Origin: Marinosulfonomonas sp.
Lineage (GTDB): Bacteria > Pseudomonadota > Alphaproteobacteria > Rhodobacterales > Rhodobacteraceae
Length of the DNA: 9,145 nt
Direction of reading: 5' to 3'
Assembly (NCBI GenBank): GCA_015494385.1
Contig: WGBJ01000517.1
Coordinates: forward strand, 1-9,145
Shown: positions 1 to 6,143 of the stretch, in pieces
Layout: every line of letters begins with the position of its first letter
Position numbering within the stretch: position 1 is the stretch's first letter
Notes under the pieces: generated by a model
Seen by the model: only the letters and a program-made list of their open reading frames with translations
Told to the model about the DNA's origin: nothing
Database searches by the model: none
Position numbers and translations under genes: made by a program

Positions 1-414
1 ATCGACCATATCCTGATCGAAAAATCCGCCCGTCGCCTGACCGTATTCCGCGACGGCCAAGCGGTGCGAACCTATAAAATCGCCCTTGGCTTTGCCCCCG
101 ATGGTGACAAAGTACAACAAGGCGATGGCAAAACCCCCGAAGGGATGTTCACTATCACCCGCCGCAATCCGAACAGCAAATATCACCTGTCACTGGGCAT
201 TGATTATCCACAAGCAAACGACATCGCCCGTGCACGGGCCGCAGGGGTTGACCCCGGTGGCGATATATTCATCCACGGACAGCCCAATGGATTCGGAAAA
301 CTCGCAACCATCCCGACGGATTGGACGGCAGGTTGTATTGCCGTTTCAGATACAGAAATTGAGGAACTATGGCGCGTTGTTGCGACTGGAACCACGGTGG
401 AAATCAGACGCTGA
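1..414 (+). CDS. L,D-transpeptidase family protein (YkuD domain), 5' truncated by window edge
   Basis: The reading frame is open from base 1 and ends at a TGA at 412-414, giving 137 visible residues; the start lies upstream of the window. The protein looks like the catalytic part of a YkuD-type L,D-transpeptidase/murein-modifying enzyme, which acts on peptidoglycan or peptidoglycan-bound proteins in the periplasm. Seen: the substrate-fold opening (ARRLTVFRDG), a GDGKTPEGMF segment typical of the family, a histidine in IFIHGQPNG (about residue 92) and a cysteine in DWTAGCIAVS (about residue 112), which match the catalytic His and Cys. The usual S/THGC signature is TAGC here, closer to the YafK/DpaA-like branch than to the ErfK/YbiS branch. 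A signal peptide is expected but would lie outside the window. It is unrelated to the cobalamin genes and converges on the next gene. The family is fairly sure; the substrate is unknown. Confidence 0.85.
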   Translation: MDHILIEKSARRLTVFRDGQAVRTYKIALGFAPDGDKVQQGDGKTPEGMFTITRRNPNSKYHLSLGIDYPQANDIARARAAGVDPGGDIFIHGQPNGFGKLATIPTDWTAGCIAVSDTEIEELWRVVATGTTVEIRR

Positions 415-433
415 TTGAGGATTGGCGCAATTG

Positions 434-464
434 GGTCCGAAAACCGGTTCCCACTTTTCGGATC
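434..464. terminator. Palindromic element / likely bidirectional terminator between convergent genes
   Basis: An 8-bp perfect inverted repeat, TCCGAAAA (436-443) and TTTTCGGA (455-462), has an 11-nt loop containing CCGGTTCCCAC. It sits in the 54-bp gap between two convergent stop codons (414 and 469). The A-tract in one arm and T-tract in the other let it act as an intrinsic-type terminator for either strand. From memory, very similar AACCGGTTCCCACTTTT palindromes are dispersed through many alphaproteobacterial genomes, so this may be a copy of a repeat family. The structure is seen directly; the termination role and repeat family are inferred. Confidence 0.55.
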
Positions 465-468
465 GCAC

Positions 469-816
469 CTAATTTCCCAGCAGCGCAATCGGCGCATTTA
501 CATCGCGCACGAAATCCAGCGGTGCCTTGTCCTTGGCAACGGTGCTGCGTTTGAATTCGTACACCATCTGGCCGTTCTCCTCTTCCGAGGCAACAATCAG
601 GCACTGATACAGATGCCGCGATCCGTCATACAGATCGACCAGCCCGCGCAGATGCGGCGCATTTTCCGCGTTCAGCGCAAAGCCGGTTTCCCAGAACCGC
701 AGCACGGGAAAAATCTCGTCATCGGTATGCACCCGCAGACGACTTTTGCGTTTCAAATCGCGCTTGCGGGCCGCTTCCAGCCCTTCGCGCACTTCTTTTG
801 GCAGAAATTCAAACAT
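469..816 (-). CDS. Hypothetical protein, 115 aa, cytosolic, highly charged
   Basis: An ATG at 816 is preceded on the minus strand by a purine-rich GCGAAGG, and the frame ends with TAG at 469. The protein starts MFEFLPKEVREGLEAA, followed by a basic stretch (RKRDLKRKSRLRV), then a mixed hydrophobic/charged domain with VLRFWETGFAL and YQCLIVASEEENGQ. There is no signal peptide, membrane segment or known catalytic motif. The architecture (basic N-terminus, RLRV, then short beta-like stretches) loosely recalls small PilZ-like proteins, but this is only an impression and no function is assigned. It lies 79 bp downstream of cobM on the same strand and could be read through from the cob operon, but its content does not suggest a corrin role. 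The opposite-strand frame here has no protein-like character. Confidence 0.7.
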   Translation of the reverse strand: MFEFLPKEVREGLEAARKRDLKRKSRLRVHTDDEIFPVLRFWETGFALNAENAPHLRGLVDLYDGSRHLYQCLIVASEEENGQMVYEFKRSTVAKDKAPLDFVRDVNAPIALLGN

Positions 817-842
817 CCTTCGCCCATCCAGTTTCCTGCCCC

Positions 843-871
843 TACCTTGCCACGGCGTTGGTAAAGGTCAA
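843..871 (-). promoter_or_regulatory. Imperfect dyad with a -35-like TTGACC upstream of the 115-aa gene
   Basis: In the 79-bp gap after cobM, the minus strand reads TTGACC (871-866), then 17 bases, then AAGGTA (848-843). Arms ACCTTTACCA and TGGCAAGGT form an imperfect inverted repeat around ACGCCG. It could be a promoter for the downstream gene, or a post-cobM hairpin without a U-tract. The -10 is poor, so confidence is low. Confidence 0.22.
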
Positions 872-895
872 GTTAAGAATTTGCGACAATGTGGA

Positions 896-1687
896 TCAGG
901 TGTTGTGATCCTCGACCAGATCAACCCCGACCACAGGGCGTAAAACATGTGGCTTATCAGGATCATACAGCGCAGAGTCCTTGAATTCCCGCACCTCGCC
1001 CAGCGCCGGACCAACCAGAATAAGCGCCGTGCGCGTGATCTTTTCCACCCGCACTTTTTTGCGAATATCCGTCAGAGTGCCGCGCAGAATCATCTCGTCC
1101 GGCCAGCCCACGCGATAGGCCACGACCACAGGGCAATCCGGCCCGTAGTGGGGCACCAGAACGCGCTCGATCTCGCGCATGTTGCGCACGCCCAGATGGA
1201 TCGCCAATGTGGCACCGGTGCGGGCGAAATTTTCCAGTGTCTCACCTTCGGGCATCGACGTGGATTGCATGGAAACCCGCGTCAGAACAATGGATTGCGC
1301 CACTTCGGGGATGGTCAGCTCCTGCCCCAAAGCCGCCGCCGCCGCCGCATAGGCCGGCACGCCGGGGATGATTTCGTAAGGGATGTCATCGGCCCGCAAC
1401 CGCCGGATTTGTTCGGCAATCGCACCGTATAGCGATGGGTCGCCCGAATGCACCCGCGCCACATCCTCGCCCCGCTGATGCGCGGCCAGAATTTCGGCGT
1501 GGGTATCATTCAGCGTCATCGCCGCCGTGTCCTTGACGATCGCCCCTTCGGGCGCCCCCGCAACCACCTGTTCGGGCACCAGAGACCCCGCAAACAGGCA
1601 CACCGGACAGGCCGCAATCAACCGCTGCGCCTTGAGCGTCAGCAGTTCGGGATCGCCCGGCCCCGCGCCAATAAAATAGACCGTCAT
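896..1687 (-). CDS. cobM: Precorrin-4 C(11)-methyltransferase
   Basis: CobM transfers a methyl group from S-adenosylmethionine to C11 of precorrin-4, giving precorrin-5, in the cytosol. The 263-aa length fits the family. Visible class III (tetrapyrrole) methyltransferase motifs are the N-terminal GAGPGDPELLTLKAQRLI, the HSGDPSLYGAIAEQ loop, IIPGVPAYAAAAAALG, TRVSM, and the LAIHLGVRN and VVAYRVGWPDE segments typical of CobM/CbiF. The ATG at 1687 overlaps the preceding cbiG-cobJ stop as ATGA, and a GGAGAT Shine-Dalgarno lies about 8 bases upstream, so the start is well supported. It is the last clear cobalamin gene of the minus-strand run. A CbiF-like enzyme acting on cobalt-precorrin-4 would look nearly the same; CbiX and CbiG in the same run make that alternative real. 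Confidence 0.95.
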   Translation of the reverse strand: MTVYFIGAGPGDPELLTLKAQRLIAACPVCLFAGSLVPEQVVAGAPEGAIVKDTAAMTLNDTHAEILAAHQRGEDVARVHSGDPSLYGAIAEQIRRLRADDIPYEIIPGVPAYAAAAAALGQELTIPEVAQSIVLTRVSMQSTSMPEGETLENFARTGATLAIHLGVRNMREIERVLVPHYGPDCPVVVAYRVGWPDEMILRGTLTDIRKKVRVEKITRTALILVGPALGEVREFKDSALYDPDKPHVLRPVVGVDLVEDHNT

Positions 1688-3486
1688 GCCAAATCTCCAT
1701 CAATTTTACGCGCATAGCCGCGCGGGGTAAACATCCGCGGGCCTTCGCCCAGTTGCGCCAGTCGCGAATGGCTGGAGCCAACCAGAACCACCGTCAGCAT
1801 ATCCACCTCGTCCACCTGCAAATCCGCCAGATTGCGATACCGGATATGTTCCTCGGGACGGCCCAGCGAACTGGCCAACATCACTGGCGTATCGGCGGGG
1901 CGATGTTTCAACAGAATGTCCCGCGCCTCGGCCAGCAAAGTGCGCCGCCGTTTGGACACCGGATTGTAGAACGCAATCACGAAATCCCCTTCGGCCGCAG
2001 CCTTCAGGCGTTTGATAATATCCTCGCGCGGGGTCAGCAGATCGGACAGGGAAATCGCGCAGAAATCATGGCCCAGCGGAGCACCGGCCCGCGCCGCCGC
2101 CCCTTGCAGTGCCGAAACACCGGGGGTCGAGACAACTTCGACCCGCCGCGCCGCATCCGACACGCCATGCGCATCCGGCCCACGGTCCAGCAGTTCAAAC
2201 ACCAGCGCGCCCATCGCATAAATCCCCGCATCGCCGGAACAGATCAGCGCCACGTTTATCCCCTTGCCCGCTTGCTCCAGCGCATAACGGCAACGGTCCT
2301 CTTCCCCGCCCAGCGGGAAATCCGAACGCGCCTTGCCCGTGGCCAGCGGCCCCAGCAGGTCGATATACAGACCATAGCCCACCAGTTCCTCGGCCTGCGC
2401 AATCAACTGGCTGGCCTCGGGCGTGCGCCAACTGTGCTGCCCCGGCCCGATGCCGACAATCGACAGTTTCCCGCGTTTACGGCCTTTTTCGCCTGTAATA
2501 GGCTCTGATGCCCGCGCCAGCGCACAGGTGCAATTCGCCGTTTTGCGTTTCTCGACCGCCAGCTTCGCATCCTTGCCCGCCGCCGCCAAAGCCGCCGCTT
2601 CGGAAACCCCGTGGCAACCCACTTCGGCAAAAACCACCTCGGACGGGTTCGCCAAACGCGCCGCCTCGTCCTCCAGTTCCGCCGCCGTAAACAACCGCAA
2701 AGGCACCCCCAGCCGCCGCGCCAATTCGTTCATCGCAGGCTCGTCCGCCTTCAGGTCCAGCGTGTTGACCGAGGCAATCGCACCGGCAGCAATCCCTGCC
2801 TGATCCAGCGCACCCTTAACCAATTCCCACAGCTCCTCAGGATCAGCCCCGCGCGCACAACCAACGCCCAGTGCAAACCGCTGCGGATGGTAGATAAGCC
2901 GCATGTCAGAGCCTGCTAACGGCGCTTCACTCACCACCAGTTCCACCGCACCATCGGGATTATCCGGCAGATCAAAGATCGCCTCGCCCACCTGCCGTGC
3001 GCCGCCACCGTTCAGCAACGCCATCATCACACCCTTGGCATCCTCGGGGTTGGCCAACCGATAGCCCACTGGTGGTTCGTCCAGTGCCACGCCCAGCGCC
3101 ACATCGCCCGCCGTGGTCACTGCTGCCTTGGCCTGCAACGCCTCGGCAATCTGTCGCGCCAACCGGTTCGCGCCGCGATGCCCGCCCAGCAGGGGCACCA
3201 CCACCGCGCCATCGTCCGACACCGCCACCACGGGCGGCTCCACCCGTTTATCCGCCAACACAGGTGCAACCGCGCGGATCAATATCCCTGCCGCACAGAC
3301 CCCGACCACCGGCGTGCCGCTGGCAAACAGCGTGCGCACATGGTCCAGCGCATTGGGGAAAAACGCATCCGCCACATCCACACGGCCCTCGCGGCCATGC
3401 ACCTTGGCGCCCAGCGCCCGCGCCACATCATGGGCCACCGCCTCGCCCGCGCGGGACAGGCAGATTACAACAGGTTTCAAAGCCAC
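1684..3486 (-). CDS. cobJ: CbiG-CobJ fusion: cobalt-precorrin-5A hydrolase-like domain plus precorrin-3B C(17)-methyltransferase
   Basis: This 600-aa protein is about twice the length of a single CobJ. Residues 1 to about 130 resemble the CbiG N-terminal domain (GVCAAGILIRAVAP, VPLLGGHRGANRLA), with a middle region following. Residues about 205-322 match the CbiG C-terminal/CobE domain (LGVGCARGADPEELWELVK to KRKTANCTCALA). From about 340 a complete CobJ/CbiH methyltransferase begins (GKLSIVGIGPG, CSGDAGIYAMGALVFELL, STPGVSALQGAAARAGAPLG, FYNPVSKRR). CobJ methylates C17 and contracts the ring; CbiG opens the delta-lactone and releases the C20 fragment in the cobalt-early route. The start is GTG at 3486, backed by AAAGGGGG 7 bases upstream, with a 10-nt overlap with cobI; a TTG two codons later is a weaker alternative. 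The stop overlaps the cobM start. Domain calls are firm; whether the CbiG half is catalytic is not known. Confidence 0.93.
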   Translation of the reverse strand: MALKPVVICLSRAGEAVAHDVARALGAKVHGREGRVDVADAFFPNALDHVRTLFASGTPVVGVCAAGILIRAVAPVLADKRVEPPVVAVSDDGAVVVPLLGGHRGANRLARQIAEALQAKAAVTTAGDVALGVALDEPPVGYRLANPEDAKGVMMALLNGGGARQVGEAIFDLPDNPDGAVELVVSEAPLAGSDMRLIYHPQRFALGVGCARGADPEELWELVKGALDQAGIAAGAIASVNTLDLKADEPAMNELARRLGVPLRLFTAAELEDEAARLANPSEVVFAEVGCHGVSEAAALAAAGKDAKLAVEKRKTANCTCALARASEPITGEKGRKRGKLSIVGIGPGQHSWRTPEASQLIAQAEELVGYGLYIDLLGPLATGKARSDFPLGGEEDRCRYALEQAGKGINVALICSGDAGIYAMGALVFELLDRGPDAHGVSDAARRVEVVSTPGVSALQGAAARAGAPLGHDFCAISLSDLLTPREDIIKRLKAAAEGDFVIAFYNPVSKRRRTLLAEARDILLKHRPADTPVMLASSLGRPEEHIRYRNLADLQVDEVDMLTVVLVGSSHSRLAQLGEGPRMFTPRGYARKIDGDLA

Positions 3487-4178
3487 GGATCGGCCCCCTT
3501 TGTGATAAGTATCATTGAAAAATACGGCGCATTTTGCGGTGCATCCGCCAGCACCATCCGCCGTTCCTGCACCAGCGAGGCCCGCTCGATATAATGCGCC
3601 CGATCCAGCAGGCCCAAACCGTCGATCACCTGCCTTATACGCTCCAGATGCCGCCCAACCTTCATGATCACCAGTGAATCCGCCGCCGCAATCCGCGCCT
3701 TCAACGCGTCATCCTCAAGCGGCCCGGGGATCACGCTCAACACCTCGTTGCGCGCCGCCAAAGGCAGGCCCAAAGCCGCCGCACTGGCGGTCATCGACGT
3801 CACCCCCGGCACCACTTCAACCGTGAACCGGCCCGACAGGCGCGCATACAGATACATGAATGACCCATAGAAAAACGGATCCCCCTCGCACAGCACAACC
3901 ACGTCCAAACCAGTCTCTAACACGGCCGAAATCTCGTCTGCGGCCTTGTCATACGCCGCTTGTGCAGGCCCCCGATCCACCACCATCGGCACATCGATCC
4001 TGATTTCCTGCACCCCGTCGGCCAACAGTTCCGCCGCAATGCTTCGTGCAAAGCTATCGCCACCGGCCAGCGCCGGATAGGCCACCACCTGCGCTGACCT
4101 GATCAGCCGCGCCGCCTTCAGCGTCATCAGTTCCGCATCACCGGGGCCAAGGCCGATCCCATACAAGGTTCCACTCAT
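3477..4178 (-). CDS. cobI: Precorrin-2 C(20)-methyltransferase
   Basis: CobI/CbiL transfers a methyl group from S-adenosylmethionine to C20 of precorrin-2, or of cobalt-factor II in the cobalt-early route, giving the trimethylated intermediate. From the chosen start it has 233 aa, normal for the family. Motifs: LYGIGLGPGDAELMTLKAARLI at the N-terminus, VVLCEGDPFFYGSFMYLYARL, EVVPGVTSMTASAAALGLPL, and IMKVGRHLERIRQVI near the C-terminus. The ATG at 4178 overlaps the cobL stop as ATGA; a GTG six codons upstream (4196) would give a longer overlap and an unconserved MEPDQA extension, so it is not used. No strong Shine-Dalgarno precedes the ATG, consistent with translational coupling to cobL. The stop at 3477 lies inside the start of the cbiG-cobJ fusion. 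Confidence 0.95.
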   Translation of the reverse strand: MSGTLYGIGLGPGDAELMTLKAARLIRSAQVVAYPALAGGDSFARSIAAELLADGVQEIRIDVPMVVDRGPAQAAYDKAADEISAVLETGLDVVVLCEGDPFFYGSFMYLYARLSGRFTVEVVPGVTSMTASAAALGLPLAARNEVLSVIPGPLEDDALKARIAAADSLVIMKVGRHLERIRQVIDGLGLLDRAHYIERASLVQERRMVLADAPQNAPYFSMILITKGADPWL

Positions 4179-5374
4179 CGCTTGATCAGGCTCCACTGTG
4201 TCACCGGTCGCAACGGTTTCCAGCCACTTAACGGCCCTAATGGCTCCACCCGGCTTGCCGCGATTTTCACCAGATCACCGCCGAATTCCCGATGCAGCGC
4301 AATCAGCACCGCCTCGCTTTCCAGCGTCACCGCATTGGCCACCAACCGGCCCAAAGGGCGCAAGGCCTCCCACGCCGCCGCAAACACCTCGCGGCTTAAC
4401 CCACCGCCGATGAATATCGCATCGGGTGCGTCCAGCCCGTCCAATGCCTCGGGCACCCTGCCGTCAACCAGTTCCAGTTTCGGCACCCCCAACGCCAGCG
4501 CATTCGCCGCCGCCATTGCCCGCCGGTCCGCCCGCGGTTCAATACCCACAGCCCGCGCATAGCGCGCGCCGCGCATCCACTCCACCGCGACCGAGCCACA
4601 GCCACAACCGATATCCCACAACAACGCCCCGCGCATCGGCATCAGTTTCGCCAGTGTCACCGCCCGCACTTCCTGCTTGGTCATTGTGCCGTCATGCTGG
4701 AACAGATCATCCGCCAACCCCGGCACCCGTGGCAACAACGCCGCATCGGGCGCAGCCACACATTCCACCGCCAATGTGTTGAACGGCGGCACCACATGGG
4801 CCCAGCTTTCGGCCACCCCGTCAAACCGCGCCTCGTCCTCGCCACCCATATGCGCCAGCACCGTCATCCGGCTTTTGCCAAACCCCCGTTCGGTCAGAAA
4901 CGCGGCAATCTGCGCCGGTGTTTCCTCGCCCGTGGTCAGGATCAACAGCCGCTGGTCCGGCTGGATATAGGCAATCATCTGCTCGACCGGACGCCCATGC
5001 ACAGTCAGCGTTTCCAGATCCGCCATAGACCAGCCCATCCGCGCCGCCGCCAGTTGAAACGCACCGACCTGCGGGTGGTAAACCACCTCGGATAGGTCAA
5101 TCTTGCGCCCGATCTTGGCGCCAACAGAATACCACAATGGATCACCTGATGCCAAAACCACCACCCGCTTGCCGCGATTGGCCTTCAACGTGTCGATCAA
5201 CGCATCAAAGGGCGAAGGCCAACTGACCCGCTCAGCCCCTGACAGACCCGCCAACGCATGATGCCGCATCCCGCCGACAATTACCTCGGCGGCCTCGACC
5301 ACAGCGCGGGTCGCGGGCGTCAACCCGTCCAGCCCGTCTTCACCAATCCCGACAATATGCAACCAGGGTTTCAT
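4175..5374 (-). CDS. cobL: Bifunctional precorrin-6Y C(5,15)-methyltransferase / C(12) decarboxylase
   Basis: CobL methylates C5 and C15 of precorrin-6B and removes the C12 acetate carboxyl, giving precorrin-8. The 399-aa protein is the CbiE+CbiT fusion. Residues 1 to about 205 are the CbiE-type tetrapyrrole methyltransferase (HIVGIGEDGLDGLTPATRA, VVVLASGDPLWYSVGAK, VYHPQVGAFQLAAARMGW, LTVHGRP). Residues about 220-399 are the CbiT-type Rossmann methyltransferase (QHDGTMTKQEVRA at 226-238, SAM-binding WDIGCGCGSVAVEW at 253-266, DAIFIGGGLS, LVANAVTLESE). The frame stays open further upstream to 5467, but the ATG at 5374 has GGAGGG 6 bases before it and begins the conserved domain directly, so the upstream 31 codons are rejected. 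It lies 55 bp downstream of cobH and overlaps cobI by ATGA. Confidence 0.95.
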   Translation of the reverse strand: MKPWLHIVGIGEDGLDGLTPATRAVVEAAEVIVGGMRHHALAGLSGAERVSWPSPFDALIDTLKANRGKRVVVLASGDPLWYSVGAKIGRKIDLSEVVYHPQVGAFQLAAARMGWSMADLETLTVHGRPVEQMIAYIQPDQRLLILTTGEETPAQIAAFLTERGFGKSRMTVLAHMGGEDEARFDGVAESWAHVVPPFNTLAVECVAAPDAALLPRVPGLADDLFQHDGTMTKQEVRAVTLAKLMPMRGALLWDIGCGCGSVAVEWMRGARYARAVGIEPRADRRAMAAANALALGVPKLELVDGRVPEALDGLDAPDAIFIGGGLSREVFAAAWEALRPLGRLVANAVTLESEAVLIALHREFGGDLVKIAASRVEPLGPLSGWKPLRPVTQWSLIKR

Positions 5375-5380
5375 TCCGCA

Positions 5381-5386
5381 CCCTCC
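5381..5386 (-). promoter_or_regulatory. Shine-Dalgarno site deciding the cobL start
   Basis: GGAGGG on the minus strand lies 6 bases upstream of the ATG at 5374. It fixes the start against the longer in-frame reading that begins at 5467, which would overlap the end of cobH. Confidence 0.7.
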
Positions 5387-5398
5387 ATCTTTGTTCCG

Positions 5399-5418
5399 CA
5401 AATATCCCCGCCGGAGGC
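5399..5418 (-). repeat. GC-rich/AT step motif GCCTCCGGCGGGGATATTTG in the cobH-cobL gap
   Basis: The 55-bp gap between cobH and cobL contains a near-palindromic CCTCCGGCGG followed by GGATATTTG on the minus strand, starting about 11 bases after the cobH stop. From memory this string, or close variants, recurs just downstream of genes in many Rhodobacterales genomes, so I read it as one copy of a dispersed intergenic motif. Only one copy is visible here, so the repeat status rests on recollection. Its function is unknown; a transcript-processing, pausing or stabilising role is possible. Confidence 0.4.
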
Positions 5419-5429
5419 ATAGAATCTCT

Positions 5430-6068
5430 TCACGCCCCCACCTCGGGCAATCCCGCCGCCAGGGCATTCACCGCCGCCGAAGCCATCGCCGACCCTCCTC
5501 GCCGCCCGCGCAGGGCGACAAATTCACAACCACGCGAATCACCGGCCAGTTCCGCCTTGCTCTCGGCCGCACCGACAAACCCGACAGGGAAGCCCAGTAT
5601 CACGGCGGGCTTCGGCCAGCCGTCATCCAACAGTTCCAGCAGATGAAACAGCGCAGTCGGTGCATTGCCGATCACCACAACTGCCCCTTCAATATGATCC
5701 CGCCACAGCTCCACCGCTGCCGCCGACCGCGTATTGCCAATCTCTTTGGCCAGCGCCGGTACTGACGGATCATTCAACGTCACCAACACATCATTTCCAG
5801 CTGGCAAATACCGCCGGATAATACCCGCGCCCACCATCTCGCAATCGCACAGCACCGGCGCACCAGCCTCTAACGCGGTGCGTCCGGCCTGATAGGCCCC
5901 TTTGGAAAACGCCAGCCGGTCTGCCACCTCGACCATACCACAGGCATGGATAAGACGGATCGCAACCGCTTCCATCCCCGCGCCAAACCGCTCCAGCCGC
6001 GCTTCTTTGCGGACAGTGGCAAAGCTCTGGGCATAGATTTCCGCGGGCACCTTCTCATAGGGTCTCAT
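5430..6068 (-). CDS. cobH: Precorrin-8X methylmutase
   Basis: CobH moves the methyl group from C11 to C12 of precorrin-8, making hydrogenobyrinic acid (or the cobalt-containing equivalent if the ring carries cobalt). The protein has 212 aa, the usual size. Seen: the N-terminus RPYEKVPAEIYAQSFATVR, the active-site segment IRLIHACGMVEVADRL with the catalytic-type histidine at residue 41, GAPVLCDCEMVGAGI, VVIGNAPTALFHLLELL, ILGFPVGFVGAAESK and the C-terminal RGRRGGSAMASAAVNAL. The ATG at 6068 has a GAGGTG Shine-Dalgarno about 6 bases upstream; a TTG six codons earlier is possible but adds an unconserved MWRGVR. It follows cbiX across a 75-bp gap holding a strong hairpin, so its transcription relative to cbiX may be reduced or separately driven. 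Confidence 0.95.
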   Translation of the reverse strand: MRPYEKVPAEIYAQSFATVRKEARLERFGAGMEAVAIRLIHACGMVEVADRLAFSKGAYQAGRTALEAGAPVLCDCEMVGAGIIRRYLPAGNDVLVTLNDPSVPALAKEIGNTRSAAAVELWRDHIEGAVVVIGNAPTALFHLLELLDDGWPKPAVILGFPVGFVGAAESKAELAGDSRGCEFVALRGRRGGSAMASAAVNALAAGLPEVGA

Positions 6069-6107
6069 GCGCACACCTCGCCACAAACACCAATCAAAAC
6101 ATAGTGC

Positions 6108-6129
6108 AAACGCCCCGCAAGGGGCGTTT
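6108..6129. terminator. Strong 9-bp hairpin between cbiX and cobH, terminator/attenuator-like
   Basis: Arms AAACGCCCC (6108-6116) and GGGGCGTTT (6121-6129) pair perfectly around a 4-base loop. On the minus (sense) strand it begins 14 bases after the cbiX stop; the loop is TTGC and the stem ends in TTT followed by GCACTATGTTTT, so the U-tract is interrupted. On the plus strand the loop is GCAA (GNRA) followed by TTTT. It may partly terminate transcription after cbiX or protect mRNA ends. No opposing plus-strand gene in the window needs a terminator here. Confidence 0.6.
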
Positions 6130-6143
6130 TCCGCTTGGTTAAA

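Noticed and set aside
415..864. Plus-strand 149-codon frame opposite the 115-aa gene
   Set aside because: No proper start or ribosome site; the minus frame is more protein-like and has ATG plus a purine-rich leader.
843..871. CueR/MerR-type operator (TTGACCTT...AAGGT)
   Set aside because: The dyad is 25 bp, not the 21 bp of CueR sites, and no suitable -10 lies at a 19-bp spacing.
1753..2508. Plus-strand frame opposite cobJ, and similar frames opposite cobL and cobI
   Set aside because: These are Arg/Pro/His-rich antisense shadows of confidently identified cobalamin genes.
5375..5467. Upstream extension of cobL by 31 codons
   Set aside because: It would overlap the cobH end, is unconserved in character (MPWRRDCPRWG), and the ATG at 5374 has its own strong Shine-Dalgarno.
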